A stretch of DNA of 64,000 nt from Pseudomonas sp. B20(2017) (GTDB taxonomy: Bacteria > Pseudomonadota > Gammaproteobacteria > Pseudomonadales > Pseudomonadaceae), in the NCBI RefSeq assembly GCF_002113125.1, contig NZ_NEJP01000019.1, positions 62,001 through 126,000 of the forward strand, read 5' to 3'. The stretch's first letter is position 1; each line of letters starts with the position of its first letter. The notes under the pieces are model-generated. The model was not told the DNA's origin, ran no database searches, and worked only from the letters and a program-made list of their open reading frames with translations. Positions 35,457 through 43,989 of the stretch are shown piece after piece. The position numbers and the translations under genes are program-made.

Positions 35457-36368
35457 CTATGCAGGGGTCAGGTTGTTGAGTTGTTCGCCAGCGCGCTGAC
35501 TGAAGATCTCCAGCAAATCATGCAGCGTATGCGGCGGTGGTTCGGTGGCGCGGGTCACGGCGTACAGCGTGATCGGCAATGGCGGCGCAAGTGGGCGAAT
35601 CACGGTGCTGGTCGGCGAAGCACCGAGAGCGGTGAACGGATCGATCACCGCCACACCGGCGCCGGATTCCACCATCGCCCGCGCCAGTGAGTACGTCTGC
35701 ACGGCGATCCGCACACGCGGCGGCGGTTCGACCGCTTCGAGATAACTATCGAGGCGGGCGGCCAATGGATCGGCGCTAGACAGGCCGATCAGCGGCGCCC
35801 CGGCCAGTGCCATCAGCGGCAACGGCTGACCGGCATCTTCCTCCGGCCAATAACTCTTTGGCGCCAGCGCCACCAGAACCCCCGAGGCCAATGCCTGCGC
35901 CTTCAGCCCCGGATGGTCCGGCAACTGCAACGTCAGGGCCACGTCCACTTCGCGCATCAGCAGGTTCTGCATCAGCTCGCGGCTGTGGGCGCTCGATAGT
36001 TCGCAGGCGATGTCCGGGAACTGCGCCGTCCATTGCTGGATTGCCGGCGGCAGCAACGACAGCGCCAGCGCCGGGGTCGCGCCGATCCGCAGGCTGTGGC
36101 CGGGTTCGCGGCGCAGGCTCTGGGCAAGACGCCGCACGCCTTGCAGGCTTTCCGTGACCTTGTCGACTTCGCGCTCCAGCTCAAGCGCTTCCGGGGTCGC
36201 CTGCAACTTGCCGCGCACCCGCAGAAACAATGGAAAGCCCAGTTGCTGCTCGGCGTGCTGCAGCACCTTGGTCACTGCCGGTTGCGAGACGTGCAGCAAC
36301 TGCGCAGCGGCACTGACCGAGCCGGTCTGGCGGATGGCCTGGAAAATCTCGATGTGACGAAGGCGCAT
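35457..36368 (-). CDS. LysR family transcriptional regulator
   Basis: This 303-residue LysR protein starts MRLRHIEIFQAIRQTGSVSA and has the helix-turn-helix AAQLLHVSQPAVTKVLQHAE. The effector domain is intact. It is divergent from the D-amino-acid dehydrogenase-like gene, with a 108-base shared region holding a T-N11-A dyad, so it probably controls that gene and itself. The ATG at 36368 fits the family; an upstream in-frame ATG would place the dyad inside the coding region. The effector is not known. Confidence 0.88.
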   Translation of the reverse strand: MRLRHIEIFQAIRQTGSVSAAAQLLHVSQPAVTKVLQHAEQQLGFPLFLRVRGKLQATPEALELEREVDKVTESLQGVRRLAQSLRREPGHSLRIGATPALALSLLPPAIQQWTAQFPDIACELSSAHSRELMQNLLMREVDVALTLQLPDHPGLKAQALASGVLVALAPKSYWPEEDAGQPLPLMALAGAPLIGLSSADPLAARLDSYLEAVEPPPRVRIAVQTYSLARAMVESGAGVAVIDPFTALGASPTSTVIRPLAPPLPITLYAVTRATEPPPHTLHDLLEIFSQRAGEQLNNLTPA

Positions 36369-36377
36369 GACGATCCC

Positions 36378-36392
36378 ATAACCTTTGTTTAT
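36378..36392. promoter_or_regulatory. LysR-type box between the LysR gene and the D-amino-acid dehydrogenase gene
   Basis: ATAA-CCTTTGT-TTAT is a dyad in which T36379 and A36391 satisfy T-N11-A. It lies ten bases upstream of the regulator start and 85 upstream of the divergent gene. Binding is inferred from the pattern. Confidence 0.5.
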
Positions 36393-36476
36393 AGGTCTGG
36401 CATCTTTATTCATTGTTCGGCGCCTGTCACCTCACCCTAACCTCGGCCTCGTCTTCAGATAGAAATAAGGACGGAC

Positions 36477-37718
36477 ATGGCTCAGCGTGTGTGCATCATC
36501 GGCGGCGGCGTGATCGGGTTGGCAACGGCCTGGGCGCTGGTGCGCGACGGCTTCGAGGTGACGGTGGTCGAGGCGCGGCAGTCGCTGGGCAGCGAAACCA
36601 GTTTCGCCAACGGCGGCCAGTTGTCTTACCGCTACGTCGCGCCGCTGGCCGATGCCGGCGTGCCGTTGCAGGCGATCGGCTGGATGCTGCGCGGAGACTC
36701 ACCGCTCAAGCTGCGCCCGCGCCTGGACCCGGCGCAGTGGCGCTGGATGGCCTCGTTTCTCGCCGCGTGCCGCACCTCGGTCAACCGCGAAAACGCCGCG
36801 CATCTGCTGCGTCTGGCACTGTTCAGCCAGAGCACGCTGAAACGCTGGCGCGAGGACGACGGACTGACCGGTTTCAACTGGCGGCGCAACGGAAAACTGG
36901 TGACTTTCCGCAATGCCGCCAGCTTCGAGCATGCACGCAAGGGCCTGGCCGATCCGCAGCAACAGCAGGTGTTGTCCGCCGCCGAATGTGCGCAGCTTGA
37001 ACCGGCACTGGCCGATGCGCCGTTTGTGGGCGCGATCTACACGCCGGATGAAGAAGTCGGTGACTGTCACGGATTCTGCCAGCAGTTGGCGGCGCGCTTG
37101 AAGGCGTCGGGCCGCTGCGAGTTTCGTCTCGGTCAGGCAGTCATCGGCATTCGCCACAGCCACGGCGCCGTCACGGCCATTGAGCTTGACGACGAAATTC
37201 TGCCGGTCGAGCAACTGGTAATCGCCGCCGGCCATCGCAGCCCGTTGCTGGCGCTGCCCGGCCTGCGCCTGCCGCTGTATCCGCTGAAGGGCTACAGCCT
37301 GACCGTGCCGATCGGCAGCGAGCATCGAGCACCGGACGTGAGCATCACCGACTACGACCGCAAGATCGTCTACGCGCGCATCGGCGAACAACTGCGCGTG
37401 GCGGCGATGGTCGACATCGTCGGTTTCGACCCGGCGGTGGACCCCGAGCGGTTGGCGCTGATCAGACGTCAGGCCCACGACACCTTTCCCGACGCTGGCA
37501 ACTACGACGCGGCCGTGGAGTGGGCCGGCATGCGTCCGGCAACGCCCACCGGCGTTCCGCTGCTGGGCGCCACGGCGTATCGCAATCTGTGGCTCAACCT
37601 CGGCCACGGTGCGCTCGGTTTCACCCTGGCCTGCGGCAGCGGGCAGTTGCTCAGCGAACTGATCGGCCAGCAACGCACATCCATTGATCTGCACGGGTTC
37701 AATCCCCGTGCGGCGTGA
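36477..37718 (+). CDS. D-amino acid dehydrogenase-like FAD oxidoreductase
   Basis: The 413-residue protein has the N-terminal FAD loop VCIIGGGVIGLATAWALVRDG and the DadA-type segment SETSFANGGQLSYRYVAPLA. The C-terminal part, WAGMRPATPTGVPLLG followed by LWLNLGHGALGFTLACGSG, is also typical of DadA. Such enzymes oxidise D-amino acids and pass electrons to quinone. The gene has a good AAGGA site and is divergent from a LysR gene. An amino-acid-binding protein gene follows 41 bases later. It is not beside dadX, so it is probably a paralogue, and its substrate is unknown. Confidence 0.88.
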   Translation: MAQRVCIIGGGVIGLATAWALVRDGFEVTVVEARQSLGSETSFANGGQLSYRYVAPLADAGVPLQAIGWMLRGDSPLKLRPRLDPAQWRWMASFLAACRTSVNRENAAHLLRLALFSQSTLKRWREDDGLTGFNWRRNGKLVTFRNAASFEHARKGLADPQQQQVLSAAECAQLEPALADAPFVGAIYTPDEEVGDCHGFCQQLAARLKASGRCEFRLGQAVIGIRHSHGAVTAIELDDEILPVEQLVIAAGHRSPLLALPGLRLPLYPLKGYSLTVPIGSEHRAPDVSITDYDRKIVYARIGEQLRVAAMVDIVGFDPAVDPERLALIRRQAHDTFPDAGNYDAAVEWAGMRPATPTGVPLLGATAYRNLWLNLGHGALGFTLACGSGQLLSELIGQQRTSIDLHGFNPRAA

Positions 37719-37759
37719 CGGTTTCTGCTAAAACACCCCACCCACAACGGAGAATAACA

Positions 37760-38662
37760 ATGCAAAAAATCACGTTGCTCGGCTGCACTCTGGCGCTGGT
37801 TTTCGGCACTCAGGCGCAGGCCAATGAAGTGCCGCTGACCGGTACGCTCGGCAAGATCGCCAGCGCCAACAGCATCACCCTGGGGTATCGCGATGCGTCG
37901 GTGCCGTTCTCGTACGTGGGCGATCACACCGGGCAGCCGATGGGGTATTCGGTGGAGCTGGCGGGCAGGATTGTCGAGCGCATCAAGCAGCAACTGGCGC
38001 TGCCGGAGCTGAAGGTGAAGTACAACCTGGTGACGTCGCAGACGCGGATTCCGCTGGTGCAGAACGGCACGGTCGACCTTGAATGCGGCTCCACCGGCGT
38101 TACGGCCGAGCGGCAGAAGCAGGTCGCGTTTTCCTACGGTTTCATCTACGTCAAAGGACAGTTGCTGACCGCCAAGGACAGCGGCATCCACAGCTTCGAT
38201 GACCTGCGCGGCAAGAACGTGGTGACTACCGCCGGCACCACCAACGAGCGTTATCTGAAGAGCTACAACCTCGACCACAAACTGAACATGTTCGTCATCA
38301 GCGCCAAGGATCACGGCGAGGCGTTCCAGATGCTGCAATCGGGGCGTGCGGCAGCGTTCTACATGGACGATGCGCTGCTCTACGGCGAGCGAGCCAAGGC
38401 GCGGGACCCGCACAACTGGGTTGTGGTGGGGGAGGAGCAATCGCGGGAAATCTACAGCTGCATGGTGCGCAAGGATGATCCGCAATTCCTCGCGCTGGTC
38501 AACGGTGTGCTGGCCGACCTGTACAGCTCGGGGGAGATCAACGGGATCTACCGCAAGTGGTTCGAACAACCGATCCCGCCGAAGGGCCTGAACCTTGAGT
38601 TCCCGATGACCAGCGAACTCAAGGCAATCATCGCCAGACCGATCAGTGATCCGGTGCAATAA
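37760..38662 (+). CDS. Periplasmic amino acid-binding protein of ABC type, orphan
   Basis: The 300-residue protein has a signal peptide (MQKITLLGCTLALVFGTQAQA) and a type II solute-binding fold similar to glutamate/aspartate-binding proteins: YRDASVPFSYVGDHTGQPMGYSVEL, DLECGSTGVTAERQKQVAFS-type region and RKWFEQPIPPKGLNLEFPM. Residues such as the Arg/Thr pair that hold the ligand carboxylate appear present. No permease or ATPase gene is adjacent. Its position after the dehydrogenase gene suggests import or sensing of that enzyme's substrate. Confidence 0.85.
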   Translation: MQKITLLGCTLALVFGTQAQANEVPLTGTLGKIASANSITLGYRDASVPFSYVGDHTGQPMGYSVELAGRIVERIKQQLALPELKVKYNLVTSQTRIPLVQNGTVDLECGSTGVTAERQKQVAFSYGFIYVKGQLLTAKDSGIHSFDDLRGKNVVTTAGTTNERYLKSYNLDHKLNMFVISAKDHGEAFQMLQSGRAAAFYMDDALLYGERAKARDPHNWVVVGEEQSREIYSCMVRKDDPQFLALVNGVLADLYSSGEINGIYRKWFEQPIPPKGLNLEFPMTSELKAIIARPISDPVQ

Positions 38663-38683
38663 CGGTCAGATCGAGGTGCTGCC

Positions 38684-38775
38684 ATTCGCCAGCCTGCTGG
38701 CTCCCACATTGGATTTGGGTGTTCGCGATTTTGTGTGCACCGCAGATCATCTGTGGGAGCCAGCCTGCTGGCGAT
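38684..38775. repeat. REPIN variant with GCCAGCCTGCTGGC stems
   Basis: Both arms carry the stem GCCAGCCTGCTGGC instead of GCGAGC..GCTCGC, with GTGGGAG ends facing inward across about 48 bases. Both arms have changed in the same compensatory way. It lies between the binding-protein gene and rsmE. Confidence 0.88.
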
Positions 38776-38781
38776 GGCGTC

Positions 38782-39501
38782 TTAGAAATCGCCCCACAGT
38801 TGCTGTGCCACCGCCAGCGCCACAACCGGCGCGGTCTCGGTACGCAGCACACGCGGGCCGAGGCGGGCGGCGTGGAAACCGTTGGCCTTGGCTTGCTCGA
38901 CTTCGGCGTCAGACAAGCCGCCTTCAGGGCCGATCAGGAACGCCAGCGTCGATGGTTTGGCGTGGCTCACCAGCGGCTCGGCCACCGGGTGCAGCACCAG
39001 TTTCAGTTCGGCTTCGGTCTGCTTCAGCCAGTCGGACAGTAGCATCGGCGGATGAATCACCGGCACTCGCGAACGACCGCATTGCTCGCAAGCGCTGATC
39101 GCCACCTGGCGCCAGTGCAGCAGGCGTTTGTCGGCGCGTTCGTCCTTGAGGCGGACTTCGCAGCGTTCGCTGAAGATCGGGGTGATTTCAGTCACGCCCA
39201 GTTCGGTGGCTTTCTGGATCGCCCAGTCCATCCGCTCGCCCCTGGACAGACCCTGGCCGAGATGGATTTGCAACGGCGATTCGACCTGGCCGGCGAGCTG
39301 CTCGTCGATCTGCACCACCACGCGTTTCTTGCCGACTTCCACCAGCGATCCGCGAAATTCATGGCCGGAGCCGTCGAACATCTGCACCGCATCGCCCTCG
39401 GCCATGCGCAGCACGCGGCTGATGTAATGCGCCTGAGCTTCCGGCAGTTCGTGTTCGCCGGTGCTGAGCGGGGCGTCGATAAAGAAGCGGGACAGTCTCA
39501 T
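38782..39501 (-). CDS. rsmE: 16S rRNA (uracil1498-N3)-methyltransferase
   Basis: RsmE (239 residues) is a SPOUT-class methyltransferase that makes m3U1498 in 16S rRNA. The knot region is visible as LAFLIGPEGGLSDAEVEQA and RLGPRVLRTETAPVVAL. The N-terminal PUA-like part begins MRLSRFFIDAPL. Length is typical. It is downstream of bioA in the same direction but separated by a REPIN and about 150 bases. Confidence 0.96.
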   Translation of the reverse strand: MRLSRFFIDAPLSTGEHELPEAQAHYISRVLRMAEGDAVQMFDGSGHEFRGSLVEVGKKRVVVQIDEQLAGQVESPLQIHLGQGLSRGERMDWAIQKATELGVTEITPIFSERCEVRLKDERADKRLLHWRQVAISACEQCGRSRVPVIHPPMLLSDWLKQTEAELKLVLHPVAEPLVSHAKPSTLAFLIGPEGGLSDAEVEQAKANGFHAARLGPRVLRTETAPVVALAVAQQLWGDF

Positions 39502-39549
39502 GGTGGTTCTCTGAAAAGATGTGAATCAGTTGGATCGGAGTCGACTTCA

Positions 39550-39614
39550 TTCGCGAGCAAGCTCGCTCCCACATTTAGAATGCACTTCGCTGTGGGAGCG
39601 AGCTTGCTCGCGAA
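39550..39614. repeat. REPIN, inward GTGGG arms, short spacer
   Basis: GCGAGCTTGCTCGC stems face inward across ATTTAGAATGCACTTCGC, the short-class spacer. It lies between bioA and rsmE. Confidence 0.9.
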
Positions 39615-39653
39615 AGAGGCAGTCCAGGCACTGCAAATCTCAAGTAAGCCGAA

Positions 39654-41060
39654 TCAGCCCGGATCACGGAATCCAGGATGGAAATCCTTCGGCACCGCCA
39701 CGCTGATGCTGTCACGAGTGGCGATGTCGATGCCTTCGCTGGCAACTTCGGCGAGGAAGTCGATCTGCTCCGGGGTGATTACGTACGGCGGCAGGAAATA
39801 CACCACGCTGCCCAGCGGACGCAGCAACGCGCCACGCTCCAGCGCATGCTGGAACACCTTCAGGCCGCGACGTTCCTGCCATGGATAGGCTTCTTTCGAT
39901 GCCTTGTCCTTGACCATCTCGATCGCCAGCACCATGCCGGTCTGACGGACTTCCGAAACATTCGGATGATCCACCAGATGCGCGGTCGCCGACGCCATGC
40001 GCTGGGCCAACGCCCGGTTGTTTTCGATCACGTTGTCCTGCTCGAAAATATCCAGGGTTGCCAGCGCCGCCGCACACGCCAGCGGGTTGCCGGTGTAGCT
40101 GTGCGAATGCAGGAAGGCGCGCAGGGTCGGGTAATCGTCGTAGAACGCGCTGTACACCTCGTCGGTGGTCAGGCACGCCGCCAACGGCAGATAACCGCCG
40201 GTCAGGGCTTTCGACAGGCACAGGAAGTCCGGGCGGATGCCGGCCTGCTCGCAGGCGAACATGGTTCCGGTGCGGCCGAAGCCGACGGCGATTTCGTCGT
40301 GAATCAGATGCACGCCGTAGCGGTCGCAGGCCTCGCGCAGCAACTTGAGGTACACCGGGTGATACATGCGCATGCCGCCGGCGCCCTGGATCAGTGGCTC
40401 GACGATCACGGCAGCGACGCTGTCGTGGTTATCGGCCAGGGTCTGCTCCATCGCCGCGAACATGTTGCGTGAGTGTTCTTCCCAGCTCATGCCCTGCGGG
40501 CGCAGGTAGCAATCCGGGCTCGGCACCTTGAGGGTGTCCATCAGCAGCGCTTTATAGGTTTCGGTGAACAACGGCACGTCACCGACCGACATCGCCGCCA
40601 TGGTTTCGCCGTGGTAGCTGTTGGTCAGGGTGACAAAGCGCTTCTTGTTCGGCTGGCCGCGGTTGAGCCAGTAGTGAAAGCTCATTTTCAGCGCGACTTC
40701 GATGCAGGACGAACCGTTATCGGCGTAGAACACTCGGTTCAGTCCTTCCGGCGTCATCTTCACCAGACGCTCGGACAGCTCGATCACCGGCTGATGGCTG
40801 AAACCGGCCAGGATCACGTGTTCCAGCTGATCGACCTGAGCCTTGATGCGCTGATTGATGCGCGGGTTGGCGTGGCCGAACACGTTGACCCACCAGGAGC
40901 TGACCGCATCCAGATAACGCTTGCCTTCGAAGTCTTCCAGCCAGACGCCTTCACCGCGCTTGATCGGGATCAGCGGCAGCTGTTCGTGGTCTTTCATCTG
41001 GGTGCAGGGATGCCACAGCACCGCGAGATCGCGTTGCATCCACTGGTTGTTCAGGCCCAT
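39654..41060 (-). CDS. bioA: Adenosylmethionine-8-amino-7-oxononanoate aminotransferase
   Basis: BioA (468 residues) makes 7,8-diaminopelargonate for biotin synthesis, using SAM as amino donor. The PLP lysine is Lys284 (LSKALTGGYLPLAA). LWHPCTQMKDHE, YLDAVSSWWVN and HDEIAVGFGRTGTMFA are typical. The C-terminal tail continues about 20 residues past the usual end. The start ATG has GGAG upstream. Other bio genes are not nearby, as usual for bioA in Pseudomonas. Confidence 0.96.
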   Translation of the reverse strand: MGLNNQWMQRDLAVLWHPCTQMKDHEQLPLIPIKRGEGVWLEDFEGKRYLDAVSSWWVNVFGHANPRINQRIKAQVDQLEHVILAGFSHQPVIELSERLVKMTPEGLNRVFYADNGSSCIEVALKMSFHYWLNRGQPNKKRFVTLTNSYHGETMAAMSVGDVPLFTETYKALLMDTLKVPSPDCYLRPQGMSWEEHSRNMFAAMEQTLADNHDSVAAVIVEPLIQGAGGMRMYHPVYLKLLREACDRYGVHLIHDEIAVGFGRTGTMFACEQAGIRPDFLCLSKALTGGYLPLAACLTTDEVYSAFYDDYPTLRAFLHSHSYTGNPLACAAALATLDIFEQDNVIENNRALAQRMASATAHLVDHPNVSEVRQTGMVLAIEMVKDKASKEAYPWQERRGLKVFQHALERGALLRPLGSVVYFLPPYVITPEQIDFLAEVASEGIDIATRDSISVAVPKDFHPGFRDPG

Positions 41061-41283
41061 GTTCAGTCTCCTCGAGGCGGCTCGCGTCAGGCGCGGGCAA
41101 ACAATCGCGCAAGCCTATGCAATGCGTCGCGCCGGGACAACCCATTGTGTCGATTGAGCTACTTTGTATGGGCCGATAGACGTCGCTGGCGGCGTTTTGA
41201 TGGCTGACGTATTCTTCGCGGTTCTTTGGGTCGTCTGACCCGCAAAACTGCATTTTCCTACGTGTTTTTCCGGAGTTCGCTGA

Positions 41284-43065
41284 ATGTCTGTCGGTTGGCT
41301 GCGCGCCTGTGCGCTGGTGGTGTTGGGGCTGTTTAGCGTTACGGCGCTGGCCAAGGATAAAACCGCAATCGTGATCGGCGGCGGCCTGTCGGGCCTGACG
41401 GCGGCTTACGAACTGCAGAACAAGGGCTGGCAGGTCACGCTGCTCGAAGCCAAGCCAAGCCTGGGCGGTCGCTCGGGCATGGCCACCAGCGAGTGGATCG
41501 GCAACGACAAGACTCAACCGGTGCTGAACAAGTACGTATCGACCTTCAAGCTGAACACCACGCCAGCGCCTGAATTCGTACGGACTCCAGGTTATCTGAT
41601 CGACGGCGAGTATTTCTCCGCCGCCGACCTGACCACCAAACAACCGGCCACGGCCGAAGCGCTCAAGCGCTACGAGAAAACCCTCGATGATCTGTCGCGC
41701 TCGATTGACGACCCGCAGAATCCAGCGGCGACCAATACGCTGCACGCGCTGGACCAGATCAACGTTTCGAGCTGGCTCGATAAACAGAACCTGCCGGCCA
41801 CCGCGCGTCAGTTGATCAACCAGCAAATCCGCAGCCGCTACGATGAGCCGTCGCGCCTGTCGCTGTTGTACTTCGCACAGCAAAACCGTGTTTACCGCGG
41901 TGTATCCGACCGTGATCTGCGTGCCTCGCGCCTCGTGGGCGGCAGCCCGGTGCTGGCGCAGGCCTTCGTCAAACAGCTGAAAACCATCAAGACCAACTCG
42001 CCGGTTTCCTCCATCACCCAGGACAAGGACGGCGTGACCGTCAAGGTCGGCAGCGTTGGCTATCAGGCAGACTACGTCGTACTGGCCGTGCCATTGCGTG
42101 CCCTGAGCAAGATTCAACTGACCCCGGCGCTGGACGCCCAGCACCTGGCCGCAATCAAGGGCACCAACTACGGCTGGCGCGACCAGATCATGCTGAAGTT
42201 CAAGACGCCTGTGTGGGAAAGCAAAGCGCGGATGTCCGGCGAGATCTACAGCAACACCGGACTTGGCATGTTGTGGATCGAGCCGGCCCTGAAGGGCGGC
42301 GCGAACGTGGTGATCAACCTGTCCGGCGACAACGCCCGCGTCATGCAGGCCTTCGGCGACAAGCAGATGGTCGATCAGGTGCTGATCCGTCTGCACGCGT
42401 TTTATCCACAGGCCCGTGGCTCGTTCACCGGTTATGAAATCCGTCGCTACAGCACCGATCCATCGACCGGCGGTTCTTACCTCGCCTTCGGTCCTGGCCA
42501 GATCAGCAAATACTGGCGCCTGTGGGAGCGTCCGCTGCAACGCGTAGCGTTTGCCGGCGAACACACTGACACCTTGTACCCAGGCACCCTCGAAGGCGCA
42601 CTGCGCACCGGCCAGCGCGCGGCCAGTCAGGTTGAAGACCTGGCGGCGGGCAAATCCTTCGAGCCGGCCAAGGTCGGCCCGGCCGCGGCCACCGCAGCAG
42701 CGGCGGGTGCAGCGGGTGCAGCCGTGGCGGCGAAGAAAGGCAACTTCTTCACCAACCTGTTCGGCGGTTCGGACGACGACAAGAAGCCAGAGCCAGTGAA
42801 AGCGCCTGAGCCGGCACCTGCTCCAGCCGCTCCAGCGCCTGCACCGACCCCGGCCCCTGCGCCAGCCCCGGTGGAAGCACCGAAGCCAGCAGCCCCGGTA
42901 AAAGCGGAGCCGGCGAAGAAAGCGGCAGCCAAGCCAGCAGCGAAGAAACCGGCGGCCAAGACCGAAGCGAAAAAACCTGCGGCCAAGCCTGCAGCGAAAA
43001 AAGCTGAACCGGCGAAGAAGCCAGCGGCCAAACCGGCGGCAACCACCGAGACCAAAGCGCAGTAA
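41284..43065 (+). CDS. Exported flavin amine oxidase-like protein with Ala/Lys/Pro-rich C-terminal tail
   Basis: The 593-residue protein has a signal peptide (WLRACALVVLGLFSVTALA), then the FAD loop AIVIGGGLSGLTAAYELQNKG and the monoamine-oxidase-type C-terminal FAD motif FAGEHTDTLYPGTLEGALRTG. The enzyme domain ends near residue 455. The last 138 residues are a low-complexity tail: an Ala-rich piece, a short NFFTNLFGGSDDDKK segment, Pro-Ala repeats and then Lys-Pro-Ala-Ala repeats like those of histone H1-like proteins. The substrate is unknown. A terminator follows. Confidence 0.87.
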   Translation: MSVGWLRACALVVLGLFSVTALAKDKTAIVIGGGLSGLTAAYELQNKGWQVTLLEAKPSLGGRSGMATSEWIGNDKTQPVLNKYVSTFKLNTTPAPEFVRTPGYLIDGEYFSAADLTTKQPATAEALKRYEKTLDDLSRSIDDPQNPAATNTLHALDQINVSSWLDKQNLPATARQLINQQIRSRYDEPSRLSLLYFAQQNRVYRGVSDRDLRASRLVGGSPVLAQAFVKQLKTIKTNSPVSSITQDKDGVTVKVGSVGYQADYVVLAVPLRALSKIQLTPALDAQHLAAIKGTNYGWRDQIMLKFKTPVWESKARMSGEIYSNTGLGMLWIEPALKGGANVVINLSGDNARVMQAFGDKQMVDQVLIRLHAFYPQARGSFTGYEIRRYSTDPSTGGSYLAFGPGQISKYWRLWERPLQRVAFAGEHTDTLYPGTLEGALRTGQRAASQVEDLAAGKSFEPAKVGPAAATAAAAGAAGAAVAAKKGNFFTNLFGGSDDDKKPEPVKAPEPAPAPAAPAPAPTPAPAPAPVEAPKPAAPVKAEPAKKAAAKPAAKKPAAKTEAKKPAAKPAAKKAEPAKKPAAKPAATTETKAQ

Positions 43066-43080
43066 GGCTTTGCGGTGAAT

Positions 43081-43114
43081 AAAAAAGCGCGGTTTTCAGG
43101 CCGCGCTTTTTTTT
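43081..43114 (+). terminator. Rho-independent terminator after the amine oxidase gene
   Basis: GCGCGG and CCGCGC pair around a TTTTCAGG loop and are followed by eight T bases. An A run precedes the stem, so weak action in the other direction is possible. Confidence 0.92.
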
Positions 43115-43128
43115 GCCTGAAAGATCGC

Positions 43129-43212
43129 CATCGCGAGCAGGCTCGTTCCCACATTCGACGGTGTTCCTTCAGCTGGAATGCAATCTCCTGTGGGAGCGAG
43201 CCTGCTCGCGAT
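43129..43212. repeat. REPIN, inward GTGGG arms
   Basis: GCGAGCCTGCTCGC stems face inward across about 37 bases. The left arm reads CTCGTTCCCACA, a one-base change from the usual CTCGCTCCCACA. Confidence 0.85.
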
Positions 43213-43405
43213 GGGATCGATACGGGCACTGAAATTTGAAGACCTGTCGGCTAACCTCCAGTCACACTTTTGTCTTTAATCTTTCCTTAACAACCCTGTT
43301 CAAGACTCTTGATCGTATTTCTCGATATTTCAAAGCAAAATTTTCCGCTTTAATTCGATAGATAACTCGCTAGTCTTGGTTCGCAGTTCTCACAGGATTT
43401 GGGCA
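43213..43405 (+). other. AT-rich intergenic region upstream of cytochrome b561
   Basis: This is the remainder of a 340-base gap that begins with the terminator and REPIN. It is clearly richer in A and T than its surroundings (for example AAAGCAAAATTTTCCGC). It probably holds the promoter of the cytochrome b561-yceI pair. Several TTGA and TATT-like words occur, but no single -35/-10 pair stands out, and no small gene was seen. Confidence 0.5.
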
Positions 43406-43957
43406 ATGCAGCTACGTAACTCTTCTTCGCGCTACGGTTGGGTCAGCATCTTCATGCACTGGGGCGTGGCGCTGGCGGTCTTTGGGCTGTTCGCGCTGGG
43501 CTTGTGGATGGTAGGGCTGGATTACTACAGCACCTGGCGCAAAGACGCGCCGGATCTGCACAAGAGCATCGGTCTGGTGCTGCTGGGTGTGATGGTGTTG
43601 CGGGTGTTGTGGCGATTTGTCAGTCCGCCGCCGCCGTCGCTGGAAAGCTACAGCCGCATGACGCGCCTCGGCGCCAAGTTCGGCCACGCGTTTCTGTACT
43701 TCGGTCTGTTTGCCGTGATGATTGCCGGTTACCTGATTTCCACCGCAGACGGTGTCGGGATCCCGGTGTTTGGCCTGTTTGAAGTTCCTGCACTGGTTTC
43801 CGGACTACCGGATCAGGCAGATACCGCCGGTGTGATTCATCTCTGGCTGGCATGGGCGCTGGTAATTTTTTCCGGCCTTCATGCGTTGGCAGCATTGAAG
43901 CACCACTTTATCGATCGTGATGCGACCCTGACGCGAATGCTGGGACGCAAAGCCTGA
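43406..43957 (+). CDS. Cytochrome b561 family protein
   Basis: The 183-residue protein has four hydrophobic helices with histidines in membrane positions: SIFMHWGVALAVFGLFALGL, DLHKSIGLVLLG, GHAFLYFGLFAVMIAGYL, and IHLWLAWALVIFSGLHALAALKHHF. These are the heme b ligands of the family, which moves electrons across or within the inner membrane. The ATG at 43406 begins the domain cleanly. It precedes the YceI gene by 32 bases; cyt b561-yceI pairs are common in proteobacteria. Confidence 0.93.
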   Translation: MQLRNSSSRYGWVSIFMHWGVALAVFGLFALGLWMVGLDYYSTWRKDAPDLHKSIGLVLLGVMVLRVLWRFVSPPPPSLESYSRMTRLGAKFGHAFLYFGLFAVMIAGYLISTADGVGIPVFGLFEVPALVSGLPDQADTAGVIHLWLAWALVIFSGLHALAALKHHFIDRDATLTRMLGRKA

Positions 43958-43989
43958 TGTTCAACCTCGACTCCAAAGGAAAACAAAGC

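Noticed and set aside
26102..39501. A recently acquired genomic island carrying mdc genes
   Set aside because: Codon and GC character look like the rest of the window, and no integrase, transposase, tRNA or direct repeat marks the edges. Reported only as a synteny difference.
41228..41241. GGGTC-GTCT-GACCC hairpin upstream of the amine oxidase gene
   Set aside because: Five-base stems are expected by chance in this GC content, and no T run or second copy supports a function.
40951..42564. A long minus-strand frame covering the bioA upstream region and the amine oxidase gene
   Set aside because: It is antisense to a gene with FAD-binding motifs and would cross the bioA start region.
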